A stretch of DNA of 64,000 nt, taken from Leptodactylus fallax (taxonomy: Eukaryota > Chordata > Amphibia > Anura > Leptodactylidae). The stretch lies in contig CAMRHE010000077.1 in NCBI GenBank assembly GCA_947044405.1, positions 3,410,001 to 3,474,000 of the forward strand. Direction: 5' to 3'. Position 1 is the first letter of the stretch, and the number at the start of each line of letters is the position of its first letter. A program made the translations under genes and the position numbers. Positions 43,635-56,702 of this stretch are shown piece after piece. Below the pieces are notes generated by a model. The model did not search any database, was not told the DNA's origin, and saw only the letters and a program-made list of their open reading frames with translations.

Positions 43635-44404
43635 TAGACTCTGTCCACACTGTGATCCTATAGTCCCTACACCATACAATTGTCAGATACGTTTCACCTT
43701 TTTTAACCTGTATTAAACAAATGCACAAAGTCTTAGGTTAACTTCACAGTTGTTTTACAATTCCTCACCATATGTTATCCTTTACCTGAGGACACATTGG
43801 CTTCTTCTTCAAATTTCTTTTTTTTTTTTTACCAGTTTTGGGCCAATTTTTAAACTTACAAAATAAATAGACGTATCACGAGTAATAAAACATGCATTAA
43901 AACATGCAATAAACATGCATTATTGCATGTTTATTGGCGTGTTACTCCAGCGAAATCGACAATCTCTGTACTGCGGTTTTGCAATAGAATTACAAAGTGT
44001 ACTACAACATTTTAAACGTCCGCAAGTCTCCTGTTCTCATTTTACCTGCCTGGTATTCTTTAGATATGTTGTGTGGTCAATGTGGCTGCCTTAATGCTGC
44101 CAGCCTACTGACTTGATACCACATCTTGGGACCAAAGTGAGATTCCCTGGAGGGAAACCAGATCTTTGTTCAAGGGTTAAAGGATGAATACCAGGGAATC
44201 ATTAAGGTTGCGATTATGATTTTTTGTTCGAGCGCTGATCTGACAATAGAGACCTTATTACACAGTGTGATGTGCTGCTGACCAAAAATGATATTTAGTT
44301 CTGCCGAAAAAAAAAGCCATCACCCAATAAATGAGCAAATGGTCTTTCATTGGGTGATTAGCTTCACTATTAGACAAGGCTTTTATCAGGAACAAGTGTT
44401 CCTA
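43635..44404. other. No gene seen
   Basis: AT-rich sequence; CATGCATTAAAACATGCAATAAACATGCAT at 43890-43920 (shown in short: repeated CATGCA words) can fold on itself. No coding frame. Confidence 0.35.
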
Positions 44405-44580
44405 GGAGTGCGGACTTTCTGTCCCTATTATGCCTATAAGGAAAACACCAGTTTTTGAAATTGTAGCATTTCCGCTGTGGATATTTTTCTGCAATGTGTG
44501 GATGGGATAAGCCAGAATACCATCCACTTTGCAACTAGTATAAAACTCTGCGGTTTCGCGCAGCGGGGCCCTGGCCTAAT
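44405..44580. mobile_element. MITE of the GGCTAAGGCCCCACGT family, left end lost
   Basis: The interior GGACTTTCTGTCCCTATTATG and GCAATGTGTGGATGGGATAAG, then the right end CGCAGCGGGGCCCTGGCCTAA. A partial copy. Confidence 0.65.
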
Positions 44581-44599
44581 AGGGTCTTTAGATTCTGCT

Positions 44600-44850
44600 C
44601 CTGGGTTTAACCCATTGAAACCTAGCAGGGCACACCCACTCAGGAAGCCTTATACAATATTAACACAGTTGAAGAGGTTGAATAAAGACACAAGTGCATC
44701 AAGTCTAACCTATAAACTAACCAAGTTGATCTAGAGGAAAGCAAAAGTCCCCATGAGGCTGATGCCAATTGTCCCATCAGTAAAGAAAATTCCTTCTCAA
44801 CTCCACTTACAGCAATTGGACTAAATTCTATGTATTTTCTGTCTTTATCT
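44600..44850. repeat. Interspersed repeat of amphibian type
   Basis: GTTGAAGAGGTTGAATAAAGACA, CATCAAGTCTAACCTATAAAC, GAGGAAAGCAAAAGTCCCC, ATGAGGCTGATGCCAATTG and AATTCCTTCTCAACTCC follow one another in the order known for a widespread anuran retroposon-like repeat. No protein frame. Confidence 0.5.
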
Positions 44851-45297
44851 ATATATCTCTCTTGAACTCCAAAGTAAAAGGTAATTAAAAGTAAAAAATT
44901 TTATAGTACATCCCGAGCAGGTTTCTGTAGATTTTGACCTAATGCCAGTTTTGCACAGTTAAGTTTGGGTCTGAAGCTCTGTCCCTGTATCCATTAGATT
45001 TGCCAGCCTGAATGCAGCTGAGCCGAACTGAAGAAAGTGGGGCAGACATATTAAACTATGTAAAATCAATAAGGTCTTAGTTGCCCATAGCAACCAATAA
45101 CAATGCAGCTTTTATTTTTCAGGAGCAGAATACAAAATGAAAGCTGTGTTGTGATTGGTTGCTATGGCCTTCTAAGACAGTTTTGCTTTTGGACAATTTT
45201 AATAACTCTGCCCCACCATGTCAGTTCGGATCAGCTGAGCCGGTAAATCCAGCCAGACACGGACCCTGTTCCTTGGCCCAAACTCAACCATTCTAAA

Positions 45298-45592
45298 CTA
45301 AAGCTATATTCATCTGATAGTGAATAATGGGCGTGTGATATCCATTTGTTTAATGGACGCCACAGGGCAGCATTAAATACAATGTCTGTGAATGGGGGAT
45401 ATTTATATGACCGTTATTTTGATGATCCATTTGTAACAGACTAGCAAAATATAGGTCATGTCCTATTTTTGTCCATTTTCAGGGACCCCTCCATCCACTC
45501 AAATGAATGGGGGATCCAATCGGGTGCCCCGGGGGTACAATGCCCATTTTTCACAGCCATTTTGCACCTCAATCATGTGGATGTAGCTAAAG
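45298..45592. mobile_element. Probable MITE of about 295 bp
   Basis: CTAAAGCTATATTCATCTGA at the left is an approximate mirror of CATGTGGATGTAGCTAAAG at the right. The interior holds CATTTGTTTAATGGACGCC and its partner GTCCATTTTCAGGGACCC. Confidence 0.5.
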
Positions 45593-45951
45593 TATTGCGA
45601 AGTGTGAAATTCCACAAGGGAAAACCCGTAACATAAATGGACATGCTGTGTATTACTGTGGGATTTTTTTGTTGTGTGTGGATAATATTTTGTGAAACTT
45701 CATCCACTTTGGTGGTACTGTAATACACTAGGTTTTACACCCACAATTCCATGGTAGAAAATCCACAGGATATCTGTTACACGTGAACCCATCCATATCT
45801 TTCAAGTGTTCAAGTATAAAATGTGTCAAGAATGTCTGCTTTTCTTTTTCTCTAAATAATATTTATTAGTGCTGTGTTATTGAATGAATAACCATCATCA
45901 TATATAAGATATAAATATGGATTGATATAGTCATATATGTACATAAATTAA

Positions 45952-45990
<39 letters not shown>

Positions 45991-46957
45991 TTGGCAGTTT
46001 AATCATTTATTGTTATAAAGTGTTATAAATAGATTCCATTTGATTCAGAGTGTTGTTTAATTTGGCAGTACAGGATGGATACGAGGAATATTCCATGATA
46101 AATGTTTAATTTTGTTTTACAACTAGGTATTAAAAAAATGGCAGAAATTATCTTTTTTTATTATTCATAAGTGCAGCTGCTTTTCTATTTAATTATAGGT
46201 ATCCGACAGGCGCAATTCCACCTTAATACGCTTATCTCTGAAGTCAGAAAATTGCTCCTTTTTAAAACTGACAATAGCACGGTATGTTTCCACAAGAGAA
46301 AGACAAATTATACGAAATCATTGCTTTAAATATATTTAAATGGCCAGGAAGAAGTCCAAATTGCAAAGTTTCGAGATGCTTTTTTTTCTTAACTTTCATA
46401 ACAATTTGTGTAATTTCCTTATGTAAGGAGATCTATGGGCTCCAGAAATTAACAATTGTAAGGCTTGAGAAGTTTTCAAGATAATGACCACCTGTTCCCT
46501 GAGAGCAAGTATCAGTGATAAATTACACTCATGCCAATATTGCAGAACCCAAAGTATCGGTATTGAAATATATTTGCAAAATGGAAAATTTATCATTCAT
46601 AAGGCTTAAAGTGTTGCGAGATCTACCAATAAGACTGATTTCACACAGTGTTTTTCAGCAAAAAGTCACGTTTCTTGGGGCATTGTCATGGAGTTTTTAC
46701 ATTCATTTTTTACCAATTTTTTGCAATTTCTTCTCTTCATTTTCGTTTGTATCATTTTGGGGTCAGTATGGGTATGATGTTTCTTTCTAGCATTTCTCCA
46801 ATAGGCTTCTCTACAGGACCCAATGAATGGAGGAAAAACATGTAACAAATGTAACAAAATAAAAAATTCCACTAAAAAAAACTTGGTAGAAAAGTCATGA
46901 AAATCATTTGGAACTGATGGCAGCATAGTAGGTTCACTGTTTCCATCAAAGAATGTA
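45593..46957. other. No gene; ATT microsatellite and candidate noncoding element
   Basis: (ATT)n of about 15 units at 45948-45993. 46160-46300 looks unique (TATTTAATTATAGGTATCCG, TAATACGCTTATCTCTG) and could be regulatory. ORFs around 46.3-47.0 kb overlap on both strands without domains. Confidence 0.35.
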
Positions 46958-47150
46958 CAGTGATGTGCAAAAGTTTTAGGCAGAGGTGGAAAATGCTGCA
47001 AAGTAAGACTAAGACCATAAGGTTAATAAAATTAAGTGAATGAACAAAAGAGAAATCTAAATCACATCAATATTTGGTGTGACCATTCTTTCCCTTCAAA
47101 ACAGCATCAGTTCTTCTAGGTACACTTGTACACAGTTTTGCCCAATGACC
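46958..47150 (-). mobile_element. Tc1-type remnant, left end only
   Basis: TA then CAGTGATGTGCAAAAGTTTT, AGGCAGAGGTGGAAAATGC, GAAATCTAAATCACATC and ATATTTGGTGTGACC, the same order as in copies at 14514 and 33881. It stops around GTACACAGTTTTGCCCAATG, and no right end is found nearby. Confidence 0.75.
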
Positions 47151-47886
47151 CCAAGGCATACCCTTGAAGAAGCTGCAGGAAGTGATAAATGATGATGTCA
47201 CAGTATTCACATTATATGTAACGTCTCGTGATATAATGGATTAAGCTAGTATTGGTATCCCCAGAGGTTTCTAATTATTGTGGATAATCTTTTACCTTAA
47301 AAGGTTTTTTATATCTGTTTTACATATTTATAAGTGTTGTTACCCTTGTGTGAGTATTGTATATTTCTGTGACATTTTCACTCCAGTGGTAAATTTACAG
47401 TTAATGGTATTTATAGACATCCATTATGAAAAACAAGTTCTGTAGGACTATTTGCGTACTGACAGAGAAAGAAGTTGGCTCGGTCTACATTCAGTTATTG
47501 TGATGACCAATTTACATTGCACATTGTAGACCAACAGCATTGTGGATAGGAAATAACATCTGATGCAAGGATCAATTATACCCTTGAGAGTCTTATATAA
47601 TTGGTACAACGCAGTTGACTTCCAGTGAAAGCAGGCTGGATCAACTGTGTGCAAGTCATTCATCCATGTGTAAACTGAGAAAGGGACAATGTGGTTTTTA
47701 TGTAGCCAAGATAAAGGGTGGCAAGCCTTGTTGCCTAACTAAGCAACCGTCTTTCTTGGGAACTAGAAACATACCAATAAATGTGAAAGAAAACTATTTT
47801 ACACACAGATTCTGCAGCAATTTTTCAAAGTCCATCCATGCATTTTAATGTGTATGTCCAACATAGTGAAGGCACATTGCACCCTT
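47151..47886. other. No gene seen
   Basis: Unique-looking mixed sequence. Frames at 47448 and 47615 are on opposite strands and short; no domain. Confidence 0.35.
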
Positions 47887-47990
47887 AGGCTAAGACTACA
47901 CATTGCAGCATTTTTTGCCACTGCAGAAACATAGCAGAAAAAAACACTGCTTTTTACTGTTACCACAATGCGTGGCTTTAGCTTCACCAT
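47887..47990. mobile_element. Short MITE of the GGCTAAGGCCCCACGT family
   Basis: TTAGGCTAAGACTACACATTGC mirrored by CACAATGCGTGGCTTTAGC; only about 100 bases long, an internally deleted copy. Confidence 0.65.
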
Positions 47991-50900
47991 GAAGACAATA
48001 ACAAACCTCGTTCTCACATGGTAGGTACAGTGTAAGATCTTTGGTTGCTTTGAGTAAGTAAGTAAAAAAATTTCTACAATTGTATCCAGTCTTGGCAATA
48101 CTCTTTGAGCTAAAGAGCACAAATCTCTCCCTGTCCTGATAGCAATGTTCCACAGTAAGTGCACTGGGACATCTCCAATGACAAGTCAGAGTATCTTTTC
48201 TATCCAACCTCCCCTTTTCTGACCTACCCTCCTTCTCCCCTATCTTTCTGTTCCCCTTCTTGTCGGCTGTGGGCTTTCACGGCATGCTATTGTTAAAATC
48301 GCATAAAATGTGTTCATGTCGAAAAAATATATTACCTTGAAATTAATGATATTCTGAGTACTCCATTACCTGAGAGCAAAAATAAATCTGGAAGATGGTG
48401 AGGAATTGAATATGGGGTGTATGTTGATACATCTTAAGTCACACCTCAGGATCTTGCTGTCAGAAAATAATGCTAACACTAGATATGTCTAAAAGTAACC
48501 TATTTTAGACTAGAATCCAGGCACCACCACCACAGTACATTCCTCCGATTTTTTTTTTAATTGTGGCTGGACAATTGTAAAAGGAAGCCAGCTCTAATGC
48601 TGATATATCAGAACGAAATGAATGGAATTCTACGGAATAATTGAATTTGTTAGAATGGGACCAGTTTATGTCAGTAGCTCTCCATACATGCTATTGGAAG
48701 TCCCAAGCAGGGATCACTCGCTGTGACGTACATATTCCCTAGGAAGACAAATAAATGTTGGATGTTATCTTCATGACACAACTGCCTTAAAATAATATTA
48801 TTTGACATTGATGATTATTATATTGAAGCTCATCTTTACATGGTAGTATTTTTTATGACATGAGCTGACTGCCATTTACAGTAAGTAATATATACAGTAA
48901 TACATATAGTAGTAATGAACACAATGTCGGTCAGGTGGGGCCTGTCCATTATACTTTATTATAACACATAATTAATGGCATAACTGATATACTTTATCAT
49001 TTATACTGTCAGACCTTCATGATCGACGGAGGTGAAAGTCAGAGAACTGCTAGTGACACAAAGCTTCAGAATTTTACTGTAGAAGTGGGAAGCCTACTAT
49101 ATAGCATGCTAATACTAGTGGTTATCATGCTGTAGATAGTAGACATACAGACAATGATGTACTGTGCAAGTTAACTATTTCTGGTGTTTATTTGCAGAAT
49201 TAAAAGATGATTTTTGCAGTTAATATTTCCAATGTATTATTAAGCTAATTGGCTGGGCAACATTTCAGGAAGATAGAAAGGAGAAGCTTGAAAAAAATAT
49301 AATGTACAGACAAAAAATTTCTCTGTAAGGAAAAATGGAATCTAATCCCTTTATACCGTATTCTAATGATTCATACAAGCGTCTTTAATCCCATTTTCAA
49401 TTCAATCCTTCTATGTAAAGCCTTGCTGCTCCCAGCCATGATATTAATATCTCAAGCTGGTTATTGTAGACTGCGCTTTAACAAAACACATCAGGGGGCG
49501 CAATTTCCCGTGTACTCTCTCCATGGACGCCTATGGACTGCATTAATTATCAAGGTGCCATTTTCAAAGGCACTGCCGTCCCTCTTTGAAAGCACTCACG
49601 CATTAGCTGAAATTGGTAAAATTATGGCCGGCCTGCGGTCAAGCTAGCTGAGATTTGTCACAATCGAAATAAAATGTTTTTTTTTTTTTTTTTTAACAAA
49701 GCACTGGTTCATTTCTACTCCCAGCTCATCTTCAACACCTTTCTCTTCTTCTTTCCACTGCCTCCCTCCTTAAACATGCAAAAGGAATACTTTAGAACAG
49801 AAGTTGTAAGAGCAAATGCAATCACAAAATAGCTGGATGTCTTTGTCTATAGGAAGAACATAGTAATTTCTTATGGCCTACCACAGGGTGTCAACCTTTA
49901 CCTCTACTACCTTCTCGCATTTCGGATGGCCAAGCTGATTATCTAAAACAGAAAATTAGCACACAATGGCTATACTCTGAGATATCCCTTATGCAACTAA
50001 TGGCAAAGCTTGTTAATTGGTTGTAAATGCCAGCTGGGTGCCATGATAATACTTTAGAAATAAGCAGGTATTCTGATAATTACAGCAATCTTCATCTATA
50101 AAAGCTTAAGCAGATGAAGAACAGGGGGCTGGCTGAAAACCAAGATTTACCCTGCTGCACTCACATTAAAAAACAAGAAAGAAAAAAACATATAGACAAT
50201 AATGCAACAAAACAATTATATAGCAGGAAGCTGAAGAGATGGTGAAAATTCAGAAAACGGTAACGGGGAATGTAATAACCAGCTATGGAAAAATGGCCCA
50301 TTTACCATTGTGTATAATTAAATAGTGGGCTAGGCGATTCCACTTTTTAAAGTATCATCTCTGTTTTTTTTTTTTATTTCTTTTGTTTTCTACTCTCTCG
50401 TGTTTCTGCTCATCAACAGATGATAATAACTTTTTAGAGTTTATTGAGAAAATAGAAATGATTAATGCAAGAAACAGATTGTGACGACAGGGACTCTAAC
50501 AAAAGAGTCAAACGTGGACATCACTGACAATTGGCAGTGATAGATATTGTTGTTTTAGTAAATAAAGAAGTAATAATTTCTTTTAATTGTGGCTTATGAT
50601 TCATACATTATTGTACCATGCATGTGCAAGCAATCATATTATACATGGCAGGGACAGCTCATTTGATAAAATTCTTTACAAAACTGGAGGGAAAAAAACT
50701 TATCATCATGATCTAAAGATATTTTTACAATTTTTTGCAAAAAGACTCCATTAAAATAAGAAAGCAAATTGGACTGGTTTTGTTTTATTTCAGGCCAGAT
50801 AGGAAGTCTATGGCTTGTGGCTGGAGCAAGGCATTGTAGAGCTATCAGGGTCAGCAGGTTGTGGACCCACTGTGATACCAAACTGGTTTGCCTTTGGGCC

Positions 50901-51010
50901 ATCTCTAAGGGCATTGTTTAAGCAGACCCCCTGGTATTTATCCTTTAACTCCTGTACATGAATGTGGACTTAGCTGCCAGGAGGCTGATCACTACCCCCT
51001 AAGGTGGTGC
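47991..51010. other. Repeat-poor stretch with candidate conserved noncoding elements
   Basis: No transposon end or array is seen over 3 kb. 49375-49670 combines CTTGCTGCTCCCAGCCATG, CATTAATTATCAAGGTGCC and TTAGCTGAAATTGG-type words; its composition and lack of repeat similarity are what one sees in vertebrate noncoding conserved elements. 49990-50110 has GTTAATTGGTTGTAAATGCC, an E box CAGCTG and CTGATAATTACAGC. A plus frame at 49366-49647 crosses the first but has no coding evidence. A poly-T of about 17 lies at 49678. Confidence 0.3.
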
Positions 51011-51330
51011 CAACATTGGAAACAGCTGGCCCAGCAAGCCAAGAGATGTGGGTGCAAAGCACAAGGAGTCAGACATGAAAATGGCTTGGTGCAGGCAGAT
51101 GGTCAGGGCAAGTGGTAACAGTTCAGGACTCTGTAACAAACATGTGGTCAGGACAGGTGGCAAGGGTTCAGAGGGTGAAACCAAGAGTCAGGCACGAGTA
51201 TCAGGCAGGACTGGCAAAGTACTGAAGAACATACTGAGGGATAATACTCTGGTTGGGAGAGGTCAGATAACAGGCACACCTACAGCAAGTCGTGTACCTT
51301 ATTTAGGCATATGGCAAGAGGCTTAGCACA
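51011..51330. repeat. Probable interspersed repeat fragment
   Basis: GGTGCAGGCAGATGGTCAGG, GTGGTCAGGACAGGTGGCAA and GGTTCAGAGGGTGAAACC form loosely repeated modules, resembling a common amphibian repeat. The ends are not defined. The frames at 50999 (minus) and 51048 (plus) overlap and mirror the repeat's composition. Confidence 0.35.
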
Positions 51331-54300
51331 CTTTTATAGGAAAAGGCAAGCATCAATTGACTGCGTACCAAATTATTGGAGAGTGTACTGGACTTTAAGA
51401 GGCTGAGAGAGCCAGTACGTGCACTCTATGGGTGAGACTATCAGGCAGGAAGAAGAGGGTGCCAGACAAGGGCAAAGGGGAACAAAACCAGGAGGACATG
51501 GCAGAGAGTTGAGATGGTGGGTGCTACAAGGAAGGAGGAATAGAACATGGGCAGCAATAGCCCACCTGCGTTACAAGAGCACAGAGTAACCAGTCCTGGC
51601 GTAAACTGTATTTACCCTTCTATTGATATTGGAGCAACTTCCATGTTCGAAATGAAAGTTCTTTCAACCTATATTTATTCTTCCAGTCTTCTCTGTGTTG
51701 AGTTAGAGGCTGGTTCCTCTTCTTGTAGATAAATCATATTTCTGAATGGGATACGCTAGGTTTACAGTGTATCACTTTATTCTTAATCATAGCATCTGCC
51801 TCTATCTATAACACCTCTACGATATATTCACCCTTAGATCTTACCACTAATCACGATGCATACTGAGTTAAACTCCATATATAAAGTTATAGAGAACCCT
51901 TTAAGCTTTTAGGGTAGAAATACATTACTGAGTACAGACTGTCACTTCTGCAGCTAGATTATTGCCAGTATGTCCAGGATTGACCAGCATAATGCTCATC
52001 GGAAATTAGTGAAATATTTTTGAAAAAAATGAATTCAATACTACAATTAATACGTCTGTCAATACTACAACCAATACTACAGCTTGTCAGATTTAGTTTC
52101 TCCAGAGAGTGTGACTGTGTTCGGGATGCTACCACTGCTTCAAGTTTAGCAATATTCCAGCAGGTAAAGGGTTTAGGTTTTATCTGTTTATCTAGTGTAT
52201 GATGTCTCACAAACTGCCTGGCTTCACAATATTTTTATGGCTTTATTAATTAAACGTTTTCCAACAAGCTAGCTGTGCCATTTCTTATCATCAAGGGTTC
52301 CATTACTTTTTAATGGTGTGAGACCAAATTACCTTTCTACCAGCACGCAATTTAAGAAGTGTCGTTAGGAGAGGAAATGCACCTGGTGGAATAACTAATA
52401 GAAGCTAAGAAGATACTTCTCTTTTTCTTTTTTTTTGGATTATGGAGAGTAAATGAACACCCAAGGATAACTGCCATGTACCACCCTGTTCAATATGTTT
52501 TCATGTGGTTAACTATACTTGAACAATGAAATATTCGGGTTCACACATAGTTACAAAAAGTATTAAATAAAAAATAAGTAGGATGTTGAATGGGTAGTAA
52601 TGATATAACAATATATTCTCCCATCATACAATCATCATCCAGTTTGCACCCCTTTACACCACTATGTGGTTTACCCCTTCCCATTGCAGTCATTTTCAGT
52701 TTTTGCATTTTCGTTTTTTACTCCCTACTTTACAAAAGCCATAACTTTTTTATTTTTCCATTCAGAGAGCTGTACAAGGACTTATTTTTCATAGGACATA
52801 TTGTACTTCATAATGGTATCATTTAACATGCTGTATGATGAACTGGGAAGCTGGAAAAAAATTGGGCATGGATGGCTTAACAGCAGGGCAATATTGGACA
52901 CTAAGCCTCCAGTTGTATTTGTATTTTTGATCAAATGTGTGTAAGTGGTCAACGTTCACCGGCCAGTGTATACAGATGTCCATACACATGGGTGGCTGAC
53001 TCTCTACAATATAAGAATGGTAGTGTGCCAAATATCCTCCAACAGGTGATGTCAGAGGAAGGAAGGATTGGGCGTGCTGTAATTCAACATACCTAGTCCT
53101 TTGATTTCAAGGGAAATATAAGTCAGAGGTTTGTGACATTGGCTTATTCCACTCTCCTCATTGAAATGCAGGTATGTGAAGAAATATGGATGAATAGGTG
53201 ATGGATGAAGGAGTGTATAATGTTGTGGTATGGATGCTGGGGATACCAAGGAACCCTGACAGGAATAACTGGTTACAGGATCAGAGAACACTTTATTCCA
53301 TGCCTTTCTCCATTGATCTGTCTGTAGTATCTGCCTCTACTTGGTCTCCTCCTCCCTAATACTTCACTATTGCTGGCCAGAACATGCTGATAACTTAAAA
53401 ACAAACACGACTGGAGAACATTAGAACAGTTCTAACAAATCACGGAGTGCCAGGTGCATGGCCAGATTTACAAATATTGGACATCACTACCATACTGTAG
53501 ATCTAAAATCTCAGGTGAATTGACCCATTCTAAGAAATGCGACTTCGCTTAGGCGACATTCAGTAAACCTGTGGTTTAGGTATAATTATAGAAGTAGATT
53601 CCTTATATCTAAAAGATCATTTTTATTTTGTTACTTAAAATGATATAATGTGTATACACTGATATGTGATACACTAGAAGGTATTTCCATTCAGTATATA
53701 ATCATAGGAGAGTGTGACCGTTCTGATTAGTTTCTTGTGAGATAATGGTCTATTTTTTGTCAGCATAACCCTGTGATGATATCCCAATGCACACATAGGA
53801 TATTATGATGTCACTGTGTGCATGTAGCATCACACTAGGTATGCACTGACATGTAAGCAGGGTAATATTTGGCTGACCATAATAAACATCAATCACTGCA
53901 GCCGGACATATAGCTTGCCCTCCTTATTGTGGCCGGGCTGCCTACAATGAGCCCCACTTAAAAGAGTATCTTCATTAGACTAGTGCTGTCTGAAAGGTTG
54001 TAATAATTTGCCCTGAAAGGCTTATAGGGGATTATTCTAGGCTCTCTGAAATCCCCACCTTGGCCTGAACACCTCTCCCAACACCTCATTGCTATTCCCT
54101 ATAAATAGATCTGCTTTCCCTACTTCTTCTACATGTTTCACCACTTTGTCTGTGGCTCTTCAGGGAATAGTTGAGATAGGATTAGTATCAGATAGCAACA
54201 GTAGTGGCCGCTCACCAATGTCACAGTCTTCTATGATTAATTATATACCCAATGGAAATCCATTCTACTGTATTACACATCAGTGTATATACAATATATC

Positions 54301-55700
54301 ATTTTTAAGTAACACAAAGTGATGTTTTATATATGGGGAATGTACTTCTATAATGATACTCTTGTGCACTAGTAGCTGCCTATGATCGCACCAGGGACTA
54401 TTGTGCAATTGATCGCCATTTATATTGTGGTTTACGTTACTGAACTTGTATTAGCAAGGACAATAGAGGAAGTTTCTTTGACTTTTATATAATCTTTCAA
54501 AGCAGCAATGTACGTATTATATATAGCCATAGCTCTTAATTTAATAGCCTTTTACCTCATCTGTATAGATTTAACCCATGTAGATCACAGTTTTCTTTCC
54601 AACTTTATGTGCCGTCTATTATATTGTAGTACTGTATATTCTTGGATTACAGATCTTCTTTAAAGTGGACACTAGGTGGAATGTCCAAGTGTTTTTCTAG
54701 GAGGAGGTGGCAGTAATTTTATTATTTTGTCCCAGGTCTGTAACAATTAAACTTTTCCTTGAGGTCCCATTGGAATAAATGGACTCTTGCCGTTAGCACT
54801 TATAAATGAAGGATTATAACACTCACATCCATAATTTTCAGGTGGAAATGTGTTCTAAAGGTTGCTTCAAAAGGCGCTCTAGTCTATTAAAGATAATTAA
54901 AAGCAAAATATTATTACCTCAAGAAGATGTTTGTCTCTCAATGAGTCACTGTGGGGTCTTTTGGCACAAATTTGCTTACAGTAAATAGATCATACCTTGC
55001 AGAATCCATGATGCCCCAGAGATCCCAACAGTTTGCACAACTGCTCCCTTAATAGCCATAATAGCTCATACTTAAATTCTGGTATCGTTCATCAGATTCT
55101 AAGGGCACCAAGGACAGAAAACTTCGAAGTTATGATTAATAACAAAATTCTTCTCTTTTTGGAATTCGTTCACCATAATGAAAGTAGAAAATTCTCACAA
55201 TTCTATATTAATACCCTCACCTGCAGTTGCATCTCTTACATATTAGATAACTTTTTGAAAATAGCGTAGGACTGAATTTTTTTCTAATTTACTGAAATAT
55301 TAGACTGTACGGTGAATTTTATAGGCTGTATTGCCTTGATAAATGGTGCACTCTGCTTAAAGGCATTGTCCGATTGATGCCCTGGGCTATCAGCTGATTG
55401 CAGAGGGTCTGGGTTCTCTAGAGTCTGCAATATCAGCTTGAAATGAAAGAAATTTCCTTACCAGGAGTAATGCAATTTAATGCAGTTTTGATTCAAGAAA
55501 ACAATAGGACACATTATTTAAAACCCAACCATAAAAGGTGCAAATTTGTCCAGGACACACATGGTATACTTACAGTGGGTTAGGCACTACAAAATAATCA
55601 GTGGTTAACCATCCACACACTACTTCTGAAACTGTCTTGCACTGCATTGCCCCTAGATTTCCCAAGATGCACCACAATTATTAAAAAAAAACTATGCTTC
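51331..55700. other. Repeat-poor stretch without a recognisable gene
   Basis: No transposon end is recognised. 52140-52420 is a candidate conserved noncoding stretch (GGCTTTATTAATTAAACG, CTAGCTGTGCCATTTC, ACCAGCACGCAATTTAAG). Short frames at 52819, 53052, 54089 and 55033 lack domains or splice context. Confidence 0.35.
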
Positions 55701-55790
55701 TTAAAGGGGTTGTCCAGTTTTAGACCAATATTGATCGACAAATGATATTGTTTGCATAATGAAAAGTTATGTAGCAAGATCTATCCCAAA
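55701..55790. mobile_element. Half MITE, TTAAAGGGGTTG family
   Basis: TTAAAGGGGTTGTCCAGTTT and ATATTGTTTGCATAATGAAAAG match the left arm of the foldback element at 3256-3499. The other arm is missing. Confidence 0.6.
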
Positions 55791-55979
55791 ATGTGAGTGT
55801 AAGGGAATTGCTAGAGGAGCTATTCCCCAGTAGCTACTGGTGAATCCTGGGGGGTGGGGCATGACAAGACAGTGAACCCTAAGCTGAACCCCCCCACTCT
55901 CCCTGGCTACTTGCCTGAACTGCCTTAGGTGACAGCCGGCATCTGGGCGTCAATCCCTTCTTGATATAAGTGATAACAC

Positions 55980-56250
55980 AGAACACAGAAAGGACAAACA
56001 ACAACAAAAGGGAGGTCAGCTAGCCAAGGGGTCGGTAACAGTCAAGCAACACAGTACAGAATCAAAATCCAAGAGAATAGTCAAAGGTAAGCCAGAGGTA
56101 ACAAAACAGCAAGGAGTAATAGCCAGTACGCACAAGGCAATAACAAGTGCCAATGTGAATGTGAGCAAACAATAAATAGGAAGGAAGAACCCACCCCAGA
56201 CTTGATAAGAAGATAGGCTGTCAATCACACAGGTAAGACTAAAATTAACT
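55980..56250. repeat. Probable interspersed repeat fragment
   Basis: GGTCAGCTAGCCAAGGGGTC, GGTAACAGTCAAGCAACACAG, AATCAAAATCCAAGAGAATAG and CAAAGGTAAGCCAGAGG run together in the manner of an amphibian repeat; the same style is at 51011. Boundaries are unclear. Confidence 0.35.
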
Positions 56251-56702
56251 ATTAGTGGAGCAGAGGGAAACCAAGGTGAAGTAGATGGGTATGGTGGAAA
56301 ATCAATTAAGGAGGTGAGGGAATAGGAAAGTGTTCAGACAATAAAAGAAAAACCCAAAGGAAGGAATGAGGCCGGATGGTGCAGAAGTTCGAACGGGTGC
56401 AGACGCAACAGTGAGCCACTGTAATAAATTTGGTATACCTGCTGCCTGTCTAAATTTAAGATGGGTATTCCGATGTCAGTACTCATAACTATATTCAAAT
56501 AATATTCCATAAATATCTCTGGAACCCACATCCACCTATGAGTTTTGAGAAGTGAGAGGAGAAAGGGGCCGCGCAAGTGGACATTACCAACATCTATCAT
56601 GTCCTATAGGATATAGCTATATCTGCTGAGATGGATCTAGTCCTTTAATATTGTAATTCATATACAATTCTGGATGCAACATGAAATATAAACCTATTCA
56701 GC

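Noticed and set aside
47799..48207. Overlapping minus-strand frames of 121 and 103 residues
   Set aside because: They overlap in different phases, have no domains, and cross a short MITE.
49366..49647. 93-residue plus-strand open frame
   Set aside because: Considered as an exon, but no splice acceptor or donor matches and the peptide shows no domain; the noncoding interpretation is preferred.
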